Positions 23,794 through 32,285 of a stretch of DNA of 64,000 bases are shown here, piece by piece. The stretch is from Actinomycetes bacterium. Its GTDB lineage: Bacteria > Actinomycetota > Actinomycetes > Actinomycetales > Microbacteriaceae. Every line of letters begins with the position of its first letter. The stretch's first letter is position 1. The notes below the pieces were generated by a model that was not told the DNA's origin, searched no databases, and saw nothing but the letters and a program-made list of their open reading frames with translations. The stretch spans positions 30,461 to 94,460 of the forward strand of contig JAEYVZ010000101.1 of NCBI GenBank assembly GCA_023431405.1, given 5' to 3'. The position numbers and the translations under genes were made by a program.

Positions 23794-25362
23794 ATGAACG
23801 AACGTGAATGGGATGCCGTCGTCATCGGCGGCGGAGTAGCCGGACTGAGCGCGGCGCAGATGCTGGGGAGGGCAAGACGCCGCACCCTCGTGATCGATGC
23901 GAGGGCTCCTCGCAACCGGTTCGCCACACACATGCACGGCGTGCTCGGCCACGACGGCATCGACCCGCAGGAGCTTCTCGTCCGTGGGCGGGCGGAGGCG
24001 GAGGCCTACGGCGTGCGGGTGGAGGCAGGCGAGGTGGTGGAGGTGAGCGACGAGTCGCCTGCCGGGATGCGGGTGCGCCGCGCCGACGGCACGGTCGACC
24101 GGACGCGCGCCGTGATCGCGACCTCCGGCATCCGCGACGCGCTCCCCGAGGTCGAGGGGCTCGCCGCACTCTGGGGAGACACGCTGCTGCACTGCCCGTA
24201 CTGCCACGGATGGGAGGTCGCGGATCGTCGGCTCGGCGTTCTCGCCACGTCGCCGGCGAGCGTGCACCAGATCGAACTCGTGCGGCAGTGGAGCGGGGAC
24301 GTGACCGCGTTCACGGCGGAGGCCGAGCCGCTCCCCTCGGAGGTGTCTGCGCGGCTGTCGGCACGCGGCATCCGCGTGGTGCCGACAGCGGTGCGCTCGG
24401 TCGCCGAGGAGGCGGGTCGCCTCGTGGCGGTCGTCGACGCCGAGGGCGTCGCGCATCCGGTCGATGCACTGTTCGTCGCGCCGTCGCCCGAGGTCTCGGC
24501 CGGATTCCTCGATGGGCTGGGTCTGGCCCGCACGGATGCGCCGGGGCGGCCGCTCGCGGTCGACGGTCTCGGCGCGACGAGCCACCCGCGGGTGTGGGCA
24601 GCGGGGAATGTCACGGCACCGTTCGGGAATGTGCCCCTGTCGATGGGTGCAGGGTCGATGGCAGGAGCCGCCGTCAATGCGGCCCTCGTCGCCGACGATG
24701 CCGCAGCCGCCGTGGCCGCCGTAGCCACCGCGCAGCGAGAGCGCGCCGCGCGGTGGGAGGAGCACTATGCGTCGAGGGAGCAGGTGTGGTCGGGCAGGGT
24801 GAACGCGACCTTCGCCGACATCGTGTCGACGCTGCCGGCAGGCCGCGCACTCGACGTCGGATGCGGGGAGGGCGGCGACGCGCGGTGGCTCGCCGAACAC
24901 GGCTGGAGCGTGACGGGCGTCGACGTGTCGGAGACGGCGATCGAGCGGGCCCGTGCGGCCGCACGCGAAGCCGGCCTCACGGACGACCGCGTCTCGTTCC
25001 AGGTGGGTGATGCGGCCGGCGGCGGCGACGAACGGTTCGACCTGGTCGCGGCGAGCTTTCTGCATTCGTGGGAGCCGGACTTCCCACGGGTGGAGCTGCT
25101 GCGGGCAGCCGCCCGGAACGTCGAGGTCGGAGGCCGGCTGCTCGTGATCTCGCACGCCACCCCACCGCCCTGGGCGGCCGGCAGCCACGACCACGGGATG
25201 CCGGAGATGCGGCGTCCGGAGGAAGAGCTGAGCCTCCTGGCGCTCGATCCCGACGAATGGGAGCCGGAACTCGTCGAGGTGCGCCGACGCGCGGCCACCG
25301 CCCCCGACGGCGCACCCGCCACCCTCGACGACGGCGTGCTTCTGCTGCGCCGCACGAGGTGA
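23794..25362 (+). CDS. thioredoxin-reductase-like flavoprotein fused to a SAM methyltransferase
   Basis: A 522-residue two-domain protein. Residues 1-305 are a thioredoxin reductase-like pyridine-nucleotide disulfide oxidoreductase: FAD motif GGGVAG (12-17), redox-active CPYC (134-137), and the C-terminal FAD contact RVWAAGNV (266-273). Residues about 318-522 are a class I methyltransferase, beginning WEEHYASREQVWSGRVN (TehB-like N-terminus), with SAM motif LDVGCGEGG (353-361). The upstream extension before 23794 lacks similarity. A single enzyme combining dithiol redox and methyl transfer points to handling of a small thiol, metalloid or electrophile; this is inference. It is divergent from the XRE-cupin regulator. 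Confidence 0.88.
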   Translation: MNEREWDAVVIGGGVAGLSAAQMLGRARRRTLVIDARAPRNRFATHMHGVLGHDGIDPQELLVRGRAEAEAYGVRVEAGEVVEVSDESPAGMRVRRADGTVDRTRAVIATSGIRDALPEVEGLAALWGDTLLHCPYCHGWEVADRRLGVLATSPASVHQIELVRQWSGDVTAFTAEAEPLPSEVSARLSARGIRVVPTAVRSVAEEAGRLVAVVDAEGVAHPVDALFVAPSPEVSAGFLDGLGLARTDAPGRPLAVDGLGATSHPRVWAAGNVTAPFGNVPLSMGAGSMAGAAVNAALVADDAAAAVAAVATAQRERAARWEEHYASREQVWSGRVNATFADIVSTLPAGRALDVGCGEGGDARWLAEHGWSVTGVDVSETAIERARAAAREAGLTDDRVSFQVGDAAGGGDERFDLVAASFLHSWEPDFPRVELLRAAARNVEVGGRLLVISHATPPPWAAGSHDHGMPEMRRPEEELSLLALDPDEWEPELVEVRRRAATAPDGAPATLDDGVLLLRRTR

Positions 25363-25417
25363 CCCGGGCCGGGCGGTTCGGGGTGAGGGGCGACGGGGGC
25401 CAGGTTTCCGGCGCCGC

Positions 25418-26143
25418 TCACGCCCCCGGCGTCGCCTCGCCGGATGCGACACCCTCGCCGGCGGCGCCCGCTGCCGCAGCGGCGGCGGCCGCACGGGCGA
25501 GCCACGCGGGCGGGTCGCCGTAGCGCTGCGGAGGCACGAGGCGTCCGGCGGCGCAGTCGGCGACGAGTGTCGCGAGCCGGTCGGCGCGCGTCTGCTCCCG
25601 CTTCGCGCTCTGCACCCACGTGGTGGCAAGGCGCCGGTACGACGGCGTGGCCTCGTTCCAGAAGGCCTGGGCGGCAGGATCTGCGGCGAGCGCGTGCTGC
25701 TGAACGGCATCCAGCGCGGCCTGCTGTTCATACGAGTAGCCGGCGGGCCCCCGCGACCGACGCTCGTAGGCCTCGAGGCCTGCGGGGTGCATGCGCCCCT
25801 CGGCGATGAGCCGCTCCACGTGCGCGATGTTGACGGCGCTCCAGTTCGACGCCTTCTTGCGGGGCGTCCAGCGCTGACGGCGCGCCGCCTCGTCGATGCG
25901 CTGACTGACCGAGTCGATCCACCCGAAGCACAGCGCTTCGGGTACCGCCTCCTCCCAGGTGAGTCCGCGCCGCGGATCGCCCTTGCGGTACAGGCCCATC
26001 CACAGCTCCGTCGCGGTGGCGTGGTTCTCTTCGAGCCACACCCGGAATTCCGCGGCGTCTGCGAAGAAGACCGCCGCGTGCTCCTGGGCGCCCGCGCCGA
26101 CCTCGGCAGACTCGCCCGCCGCGGCGGCATCCGCTTCACTCAT
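25418..26143 (-). CDS. YdeI/OmpD-associated family protein
   Basis: A 241-residue YdeI-type protein. The N-terminal domain (about 25-110) shows the family pattern FRVWLEENHATATELWMGLYRKG, then CFGWIDSVSQRIDE and RWTPRKKASNWSAVN. The C-terminal part has the helical region ending in Ala-rich low-complexity sequence. Some members are described as bacteriocin-resistance or stress-related proteins, with no proven biochemistry. The ATG at 26143 is preferred over upstream starts, because the upstream frame only translates a heptanucleotide repeat. Convergent with the fusion gene. Confidence 0.87.
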   Translation of the reverse strand: MSEADAAAAGESAEVGAGAQEHAAVFFADAAEFRVWLEENHATATELWMGLYRKGDPRRGLTWEEAVPEALCFGWIDSVSQRIDEAARRQRWTPRKKASNWSAVNIAHVERLIAEGRMHPAGLEAYERRSRGPAGYSYEQQAALDAVQQHALAADPAAQAFWNEATPSYRRLATTWVQSAKREQTRADRLATLVADCAAGRLVPPQRYGDPPAWLARAAAAAAAAGAAGEGVASGEATPGA

Positions 26144-26169
26144 CGCGCCATCATCGCAAACCCCTCCGA

Positions 26170-26246
26170 CATCCGACATCCGGCATCCGGCATCCGGCAT
26201 CCGACATCCGGCCTCAGTCATCCGGCATCCGGCATCCGGCATCCGG
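26170..26246. repeat. heptanucleotide minisatellite CATCCGR
   Basis: Ten copies of CATCCGG or CATCCGA run in register every seven bases from 26170, interrupted once by CCTCAGT (26212-26218). It sits between the divergent YdeI and lipase-maturation genes, 26 bases from one ATG and 43 from the other start, so copy number changes could alter promoter spacing. Confidence 0.85.
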
Positions 26247-26289
26247 CCGCCCTCTCGGCAGCGGCACCTGCCGGCGCTACCGTGGCCGG

Positions 26290-27768
26290 GTGGACGGATT
26301 CGCGGCGGTCGACTTCGAGTTCGCGCGGCAGGTGCTGCAGCGGGGCACGGCGGCGCTGTACGTCATCGCGTTCCTCTCGACGTTCCAGCAGTTCCCCGCA
26401 CTCCTCGGCGAACGCGGACTCCTCCCCGCCCCGCGCCTCCTGGCGTGGGCGGCATCACGGCCGCCCCAGCGGCGGCGACTGCTCAACCCCACGATCTTCA
26501 CCCGGTGGCGCTACACCGACGCGAAACTCCGGATGCTGTGCGTCACGGGCATCGTGATCGGCGTTCTGCTCGTCGTCGGCATCCCTCAGCTCGGCCCGTT
26601 CTGGGTGCCGCTGGTCGCGTTCCTCGCGATGTGGGCCGCATACCTGTCGATCGTGAGCATCGGCCAGACCTTCTACGGGTTCGGCTGGGAGATGCTGCTG
26701 ATCGAAGCGGGGTTCCTGGTCGCGTTCCTCGGCTCGAACGACCAGCCGCCGCCGACCGTCGTGATCGTGCTGCTGTGGTGGCTGCTGTTCCGGCTGGAGT
26801 TCGGCGCGGGCATGATCAAGATCCGCGGAGGACGCGAGTGGCGCGACCTGACCGCGATGACCTTCCACCACCAGACACAGCCGATGCCCGGACCGCTCAG
26901 CCGACAGGCGCTCCTCCTCCCGCGCTGGTTCCACCGACTCGAAGTCGTCGGCAACCACATCGCGCAGCTCGTCGTGCCCTGGTTCGTGTTCGCACCGCTC
27001 CTGTCGCTGTGGGTGGCCGGGCCGTGGCCGCAGTGGATCGGCGCGGGAGCCGCCGCCGTCATCGTCGCCACCCAGCTGTGGCTCGTGCTGACCGGCAATT
27101 TCGCCTGGCTCAATGGGGCGACGATCGTGCTGGCGTTCTCCGCCGTCGGGCTCCCGGCATCCGACCGCGACGCGCCGTCGACCCCGCCGTGGACCATCGA
27201 CGGCCTGTGGCTGCCGTGGCTCATCGTCACCACCGCCGTCGGCGTCGTCTGCGCGGTGCTGAGCATTCCGGCCGCTCGCAACCTGTTCGCCCGCCGCCAG
27301 CTGATGAACGCCTCGTTCAACCGCTGGCAGCTGGGCAACGCCTACGGTGCGTTCGGCACCGTGACCAAGGAGCGCATCGAGTACATCGTCGAAGGCACGC
27401 GCGACCCCGATCCGGCGTCGGCCCATTGGGAGGAGTACGAGTTCCGTGGCAAGCCGGGGAACGTGCGCCGCCTGCCACCGCAGGTCGCGCCGTACCACCT
27501 GCGCCTCGACTGGCTCATGTGGTTCCTGCCGCTCGGCCGCTCTCTCGACGACTGGTTCACCGTGTTCCTCACGCGGCTGCTCGACGCGGATGCCGCGACC
27601 CTCGCGCTGCTGCGCCACGATCCCTTCGGCGGCGAACCGCCCCGGTGGATCCGCGTCGTCGGCTACCGGTACCGGTTCGCGACACGGTCGGAGCGACGGG
27701 AGCGGGGCGTGCGGTGGGTGCGTGAATCGCCGCGCATGATCGTGCAGCCCATCGGCTTCGAGGCCTGA
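26290..27768 (+). CDS. lipase maturation factor family protein
   Basis: A 492-residue polytopic membrane protein of the LMF1 family. Several hydrophobic segments occupy residues 20-310, with the conserved block RLEFGAGMIKIRGGREWRDLT followed by HHQTQPMPGPLS. The C-terminal third is soluble and contains YEFRGKPGNVRRLPPQVAPYHLRLDWLMWF (described by residue content near 385-415). In vertebrates LMF1 assists lipase folding; bacterial members have unknown roles. The GTG start lies six bases after a TACCGT box, a leaderless arrangement. It is convergent with the NRDE gene. Confidence 0.9.
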   Translation: MDGFAAVDFEFARQVLQRGTAALYVIAFLSTFQQFPALLGERGLLPAPRLLAWAASRPPQRRRLLNPTIFTRWRYTDAKLRMLCVTGIVIGVLLVVGIPQLGPFWVPLVAFLAMWAAYLSIVSIGQTFYGFGWEMLLIEAGFLVAFLGSNDQPPPTVVIVLLWWLLFRLEFGAGMIKIRGGREWRDLTAMTFHHQTQPMPGPLSRQALLLPRWFHRLEVVGNHIAQLVVPWFVFAPLLSLWVAGPWPQWIGAGAAAVIVATQLWLVLTGNFAWLNGATIVLAFSAVGLPASDRDAPSTPPWTIDGLWLPWLIVTTAVGVVCAVLSIPAARNLFARRQLMNASFNRWQLGNAYGAFGTVTKERIEYIVEGTRDPDPASAHWEEYEFRGKPGNVRRLPPQVAPYHLRLDWLMWFLPLGRSLDDWFTVFLTRLLDADAATLALLRHDPFGGEPPRWIRVVGYRYRFATRSERRERGVRWVRESPRMIVQPIGFEA

Positions 27769-27780
27769 CCGGGAGGAGGA

Positions 27781-28515
27781 TCAGCGCAGATCGAGCCTGT
27801 TCCAGGCGCCCGGGGTGTCGAGCTCGCCGTAGACGACCTCGGCACCGCGCCTGCCGACAGACGCCGCCGTCACCAGCAGCGACAGGGTCGGGTAGCCGTA
27901 AGGCCGGTTGTCGCGGATGATCGCCCGCTCATCGGTGGGGTCGAGAGCCGCCGAGCGTTCCAGCACATCCAGCCAGGGGGTCCACCAGGCGTCAGCGCCT
28001 TCCCCGCTGCCGGCACGATCGGCATCCGGCTCGGGGAACGCGTCACGCCATGCGACGATGCGCGCCGTCTCAGGATCGTCGACATCGTCGTGCGCGATCA
28101 TGTGCACGCCCGGGCCGAGCACCACCGTGCGCATCGATTCGCCGTCCCACATGGTGACGCGCGTCTCGGCGCCCGTGACCTCGACCAGGTTGAACCCGTG
28201 AACGCGAGGGTGCTCGTCGGGTTCGATGCCGCGCACGGCATCCAGCACGACGTGTCCGCGCGACCCCAGAGTCGACGGGTCGACGTCGGTCAGTTCCGCC
28301 CGGTTGAGGATCACGGAGACCTTGCCGGCCACCGGGTCGGCAGCAAGCCAGGCGCCTCCCGCACGGGAGTCACGCACACCGACGACCCTCGGGTGCGTCA
28401 CCGGCCACCACGCCCCCAGCGGATCCCACGCGCGGTCGGGGTCTTCGTCGCGGACGGCCAGCAGACGCGTGGGCGCGCCCGGGTCTTGCGGTACGTGGAC
28501 GATCACGGTGCACAT
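27781..28515 (-). CDS. NRDE (TANGO2-like) family protein
   Basis: A 244-residue NRDE/TANGO2-type protein. The start MCTVIVHVPQ puts Cys at position 2, as in N-terminal-nucleophile hydrolase-like family members, followed by LLAVRDEDPDRAW (the NRDE motif here reads VRDED). A conserved region GGAWLAADPVAGKVSVILNR follows. TANGO2 relatives have been linked to haem and lipid handling in eukaryotes; the bacterial role is open. The start is fixed by the need for Met-Cys at the N-terminus. It is divergent from coaBC with 36 bases between starts, so the promoters overlap. Confidence 0.85.
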   Translation of the reverse strand: MCTVIVHVPQDPGAPTRLLAVRDEDPDRAWDPLGAWWPVTHPRVVGVRDSRAGGAWLAADPVAGKVSVILNRAELTDVDPSTLGSRGHVVLDAVRGIEPDEHPRVHGFNLVEVTGAETRVTMWDGESMRTVVLGPGVHMIAHDDVDDPETARIVAWRDAFPEPDADRAGSGEGADAWWTPWLDVLERSAALDPTDERAIIRDNRPYGYPTLSLLVTAASVGRRGAEVVYGELDTPGAWNRLDLR

Positions 28516-28551
28516 GGGGCGGCCTTCCTGCTCGCATGGGAGGATCGGTGC

Positions 28552-29766
28552 ATGTTCGTTGTCGTGGGTGTCAGCGGCGGCATCGCCGCGTACAAAGCGG
28601 TGCAACTCGTGCGTGCCCTCGTCACCAACGGCCACGAGGTGCATGTTGTTCCCACCGACGACGCTCTGAAGTTCGTGGGGACCGCCACGTGGGAGGCGGT
28701 CAGTCGCCATCCTGTCACGACCTCCGTGCACGACGACGTCGCCGACGTGCGCCACGTGTCGCTGGGCACACGCGCCGACCTCGTCATCGTGGCGCCCGCC
28801 ACCGCCAACACGCTCGCCCGCATGGCGGCCGGCATCGCCGACAACCTCCTCGGCGTGACCCTCCTCGCCACCACCGCGCCCGTGCTCGTCGCCCCGGCGA
28901 TGCACACCGCCATGTGGGAGCACCCTGCCACCCGTCAGAACATGGTGACCTTGCGCGCGCGCGGCGTGCACGTGATCGGCCCCGTCGACGGTCCGCTCAC
29001 CGGCGGCGACAGCGGCCCCGGTCGCATGGCGGAGCCCGACGACATCGCCGGCGCGGCGCTCGCCCTCCTCGCCGAACGGGGTGGCGAGGCCGGGGATCTG
29101 ACCGGCCTTACCGTCGCCGTCTCCACCGGAGGCACCCGCGAGCCCATCGACCCGGTGCGCTATCTCGGCAATCGTTCCTCCGGCAGGCAGGGCGCCGAGG
29201 TGGCGCTCGCCGCCGCCGACCGGGGTGCGCACGTACGCCTCGTCGCCGCGCACGTCGATGAGGGGGTGCTGGATGCCGCCGCCCGGCATCCGCGCATCGA
29301 ACTCACCCGAGTCGGCACGGCCGAGGAGCTGCGCGCCGCGATGCATGCGGCGGCCGCCGGCGCCGACACGGTCGTGATGGTGGCGGCGGTCGCCGACTTC
29401 CGGGTGGCGGAGGTCTCGCAGGAGAAGCTGCGCAAGGAGGACGGCGACGGCACCGCGACCCTGAGCCTCGTGCAGAATCCCGACATCCTCGCCGAACTCG
29501 TCGCCGACAGGCGCCCCGGCCAACGGGTGGTCGGGTTTGCGGCCGAGACGGCGGCCGACGACGCCGAGTTGCGCGACCGCGGGCGCCGCAAGCGCGACCG
29601 CAAGGGCGTCGACCTTCTCGCGGTGAACCTCGTGGGGTGGGATCAGGGCTTCGAGTCGGCAGAGAATGCGGTGCTCTTCCTCACCGAAGAGGGCGTCGTG
29701 GGAGAGGCCTCCGGCTCCAAGCGGGCGGTCGCCGACGCGCTGTGGGACGTGGTCGTCACGCTCTGA
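28552..29766 (+). CDS. coaBC: bifunctional phosphopantothenoylcysteine decarboxylase/phosphopantothenate-cysteine ligase
   Basis: A 404-residue CoaBC enzyme for coenzyme A synthesis. The N-terminal flavin-dependent decarboxylase (1-180) shows GVSGGIAAYKA, the active-site His in VRHVSLG, and APAMHTAMWEHPA. The C-terminal ligase (about 188-404) has STGGTREPIDPVRYLGNRSSG, the nucleotide-binding region, then AAVADFR and FAAETAADD. GGGAGG eight bases upstream supports the ATG at 28552. One oddity is that coaBC is usually near gmk/rpoZ/metK; here it stands alone, so a second copy elsewhere in the genome is possible. Confidence 0.93.
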   Translation: MFVVVGVSGGIAAYKAVQLVRALVTNGHEVHVVPTDDALKFVGTATWEAVSRHPVTTSVHDDVADVRHVSLGTRADLVIVAPATANTLARMAAGIADNLLGVTLLATTAPVLVAPAMHTAMWEHPATRQNMVTLRARGVHVIGPVDGPLTGGDSGPGRMAEPDDIAGAALALLAERGGEAGDLTGLTVAVSTGGTREPIDPVRYLGNRSSGRQGAEVALAAADRGAHVRLVAAHVDEGVLDAAARHPRIELTRVGTAEELRAAMHAAAAGADTVVMVAAVADFRVAEVSQEKLRKEDGDGTATLSLVQNPDILAELVADRRPGQRVVGFAAETAADDAELRDRGRRKRDRKGVDLLAVNLVGWDQGFESAENAVLFLTEEGVVGEASGSKRAVADALWDVVVTL

Positions 29767-29778
29767 CGCCGAGCGGAC

Positions 29779-29865
29779 CCGCATAACTCCTGCGATCTGT
29801 GCCGTCGAGGGCGCCGCGAGCGGCGTTTCGCCTCGCGCGGATCCGATTTTGCAGGAGTTGGGCAG
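29779..29865. repeat. 87-bp inverted-repeat element, copy 2
   Basis: AACTCCTGC (29785-29793) is the inverse of GCAGGAGTT (29851-29859), with 57 bases between, exactly as in copy 1 at 23066. The interior begins GATCTGTGCCG and the reverse complement of copy 1 begins GATCCGTGCTG, so the two copies lie in opposite orientation. It fills the gap between convergent coaBC and the PTS gene. Confidence 0.75.
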
Positions 29866-29877
29866 ACGCCGCCGCGG

Positions 29878-32010
29878 TCAGCCCTTCTTCTGGAGGTCGA
29901 GCAGCGCGTCGCCACTGCGGACGGGCCCGAGCTTCACGGGATCGACCGTGTCGAACGCGTCGGCGTTGAGCACGATCACCGGCGTGATGAGCGGGTACCC
30001 CGCCTTCTCGATGACGGCGCGGTCGAACACGACGAGAGGTGTTCCGACCTCGACGCGGTCGCCGCCCGACACCTTCACCTCGAAGCCCTCCCCCTTCAGG
30101 TTCACCGTGTCGATGCCGACGTGGATGAGGATCTCCGCACCGTTGTCGAGCTGCAGACCGAACGCGTGGCCCGTCGGCTGGGCCGCGACGACCGTTCCGG
30201 CACCCGGCGAGTACACGGTGTCGCCGGTGGGCTCGATCGCCACGCCAGGGCCCATGATCCCGCCCGCGAACACGGGGTCGGGAACCTCCGAGATGGCCAC
30301 CGCTGTGCCGTCGAGCGGTGACATGACCTGCACCAGCTCGAGCCCCTCAGAGGCGGCCGCGGCCTCCTGCTCCTGGGTCGATGCGTCGGCGGGCGCGGTC
30401 GCCGTCGCCGTTGCGGCGGCTGCCGGGGCTCCGGCGAGCACCGCGCCGCCGGCCACGTCGTCGACCGAATCGGCGGTGGCCGCATTGGCGCCCACGACTC
30501 CCGAGCCGGCGTTCGCGGCGACATCGGCCGCGTCACCCTCGGTGACCGGTTCGGGGTCTTTGTAGCCGCCGATGACGATGAGGATCATCGATACGGCGAA
30601 CGCCGACAGCACCGCGATCGCGTACAGACCGATCGGGTTGAACGCGGGGATCGTCAAAAGCGACGTGAAAACGAACGCCTGTGTCGTGATTCCGTTGGGG
30701 AGCCCCAGGATGAGGCTGCCGATGCCGATCACGAGACCGCCGGTGAGGCAGCCCACGAGCATGCGTGGGTAGATGCGCTTGAACCGGAGATGGATGCCGT
30801 ACAGCGACGGCTCCGAGATTCCGCCCAGCAGGCCGGCGGCGAGGGCGCCGGTGGCGGTCTGCTCCATCTGCTTGTCCTTCTCGCGCCACGCCAGAAGGAG
30901 GACTCCCGCCGTCGCGCCGAAGCAGGCGAAGTTCCAGGCACCCATGGGCCCCTGGATGAAGTCGTACCCGAGCGTCTGGATGTTCAGCAGCATGATCGCG
31001 TTGATCGGCCAGTGCAGCCCCAGCGGCACCATGAACGGGTACGCCAGGGGGATGACGATCGCGAAGATGAACGGGGAGAAGGTGTTGATCGCGCTCAGCG
31101 CGTTCGCGAGCGCGGCGCCGACGTACACCCCGAGCGGGCCGATGAGGAACGCGGTGAGCGGGATCATCACCAGCATCGCCAGGAACGGCACGAAGATCAG
31201 CTGCAGGTTGTCGGGGATGATCTTCTTCAGCCCCTTGTAGAGAAGCCCGAGCACGGCCGCCATCAGCAGCGGCGGGAAGACCTGCGAGCCGTAGTCGAAG
31301 ATCGTGAGCGGGATGCCCCACACGTCGACGGTGGTGATCTCCGAGCCGAGGAAGACGATGCGCTGGGCGTCTTCGCTCTGACCGAGAGCGGTGAACCCGG
31401 GAAGCATGACGACGGCCATGATGGCGAAGCCGACCCACGGGTCTGCGCCGATCTTGGCGGACGCGTTGTAGGCGACCATGAGGGGCAGGAACGTGAACAC
31501 GCACTGCCACATGAGGTTGATGAACGCCCATGACGGCGGCAGCGTGACGCCCGGCTCGTTCCAGGCGGGGATCCACCCGAGGGTCGCGGCGAGCGCCATG
31601 AAGGTGATGAACAGGGAGGCACCCAGCAGGGCGCCCAGGATCGGGCGGAAGGAGTCGGAGAGGAATTCGAACAGGGTGTCGAGCCACGCGACCTTGCCGC
31701 GCGGTCCGCGGGCGCGCTGGGCCGCCTTGAGGTCGGCGTCGGAGGGCGCCTCGACATCCGACATCGCCGGCAGGGTCATGATGTCGTTGTAGACGGTCTG
31801 CACGCCGCCGCCGATGACGACCTGGAAGCGGTCGCCGGCCTGCGGGACGGCACCCATGACGCCGGGGATCGCCTCCACCTGCGATTTGTCGACCTTCTCG
31901 CCGTCGCGCAGTTGGAACCTCAGACGGGTGGCGCAATGGGTGAGGCTGACGACGTTGGACGGTCCGCCGATAGCGTCGATGATGTCTGCGGCGGGGCTCT
32001 TGGTGGCCAT
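29878..32010 (-). CDS. PTS sugar transporter subunit IIBCA (beta-glucoside type)
   Basis: A 710-residue phosphotransferase permease with domains IIB-IIC-IIA. The IIB phospho-Cys is Cys26 in LTHCATRLRF. The IIC membrane domain spans about residues 110-470 with GGISEPSLYGIHLRFKR, the conserved EIIC loop Glu. A long Ala-rich linker (about 490-560) joins IIA, whose phospho-His lies in EILIHVGIDT. It imports and phosphorylates a beta-glucoside- or disaccharide-type sugar; the exact sugar is unclear. A GGAGAGGAG site supports the ATG at 32010. A GntR-type dyad at 32108 lies upstream. No phospho-glucosidase gene is adjacent. Confidence 0.9.
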   Translation of the reverse strand: MATKSPAADIIDAIGGPSNVVSLTHCATRLRFQLRDGEKVDKSQVEAIPGVMGAVPQAGDRFQVVIGGGVQTVYNDIMTLPAMSDVEAPSDADLKAAQRARGPRGKVAWLDTLFEFLSDSFRPILGALLGASLFITFMALAATLGWIPAWNEPGVTLPPSWAFINLMWQCVFTFLPLMVAYNASAKIGADPWVGFAIMAVVMLPGFTALGQSEDAQRIVFLGSEITTVDVWGIPLTIFDYGSQVFPPLLMAAVLGLLYKGLKKIIPDNLQLIFVPFLAMLVMIPLTAFLIGPLGVYVGAALANALSAINTFSPFIFAIVIPLAYPFMVPLGLHWPINAIMLLNIQTLGYDFIQGPMGAWNFACFGATAGVLLLAWREKDKQMEQTATGALAAGLLGGISEPSLYGIHLRFKRIYPRMLVGCLTGGLVIGIGSLILGLPNGITTQAFVFTSLLTIPAFNPIGLYAIAVLSAFAVSMILIVIGGYKDPEPVTEGDAADVAANAGSGVVGANAATADSVDDVAGGAVLAGAPAAAATATATAPADASTQEQEAAAASEGLELVQVMSPLDGTAVAISEVPDPVFAGGIMGPGVAIEPTGDTVYSPGAGTVVAAQPTGHAFGLQLDNGAEILIHVGIDTVNLKGEGFEVKVSGGDRVEVGTPLVVFDRAVIEKAGYPLITPVIVLNADAFDTVDPVKLGPVRSGDALLDLQKKG

Positions 32011-32107
32011 GACATCGGCTCCTCTCCGACGCGCCGCCGGGGAGGGCGAGGGCGCGTGCATGTGGGACTCTATACCGCGTTTTTCGCCCCCGATAGAGAC
32101 CCTCCCG

Positions 32108-32122
32108 CGTGGTCAGACCACG
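32108..32122. promoter_or_regulatory. GntR-type dyad operator
   Basis: CGTGGTC and GACCACG flank a single A, a perfect 15-base palindrome. The TGGTC/GACCA half-sites match those of GntR/HutC sugar regulators such as DasR (consensus ACTGGTCTAGACCACT) except for a one-base centre. It lies between the divergent PTS and muralytic genes and most likely controls the PTS. Confidence 0.55.
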
Positions 32123-32133
32123 ATGGTTTCCGG

Positions 32134-32247
32134 GGGTGCGGAGAGGAAGCGCTCCCACGTTCTGCCCAGGAAGGGCGGAGGTTTCGTCCAGAAACCGGGG
32201 GCAGACTCGGTGGCTTGTGTCCCCCCGAAGGCACATCGCGCGCACCC
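32134..32247 (+). ncRNA. structured 5' leader of the muralytic protein gene
   Basis: Nested complementary segments suggest a folded leader: GGGTGCG (32134-32140) with CGCACCC (32241-32247) as an outer helix; TCTGCCC (32161-32167) with GGGCAGA (32199-32205); and GGTTTC (32180-32185) with GAAACC (32191-32196) as an apical hairpin. Actinobacterial muralytic genes are often under riboswitch control, but I see no clear match to a known class. Confidence 0.4.
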
Positions 32248-32285
32248 GAGGCCGCGAGAAACCGACCGAAAGACACCCTCACCGC

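Noticed and set aside
22855..26139. 1094-codon open frame on the minus strand
   Set aside because: It overlaps pgi, the XRE gene, the flavoprotein fusion and YdeI in other frames and has no recognisable domain; a high-GC artefact.
26170..26246. CRISPR array
   Set aside because: Units are seven bases with no spacers, and there are no cas genes; it is a minisatellite.
32134..32247. c-di-AMP (ydaO-type) riboswitch
   Set aside because: Context fits, but the conserved core segments such as GGGUGAAUCC and the GACCCGACAGCUAACC-like end are not present; kept only as an unnamed structured leader.
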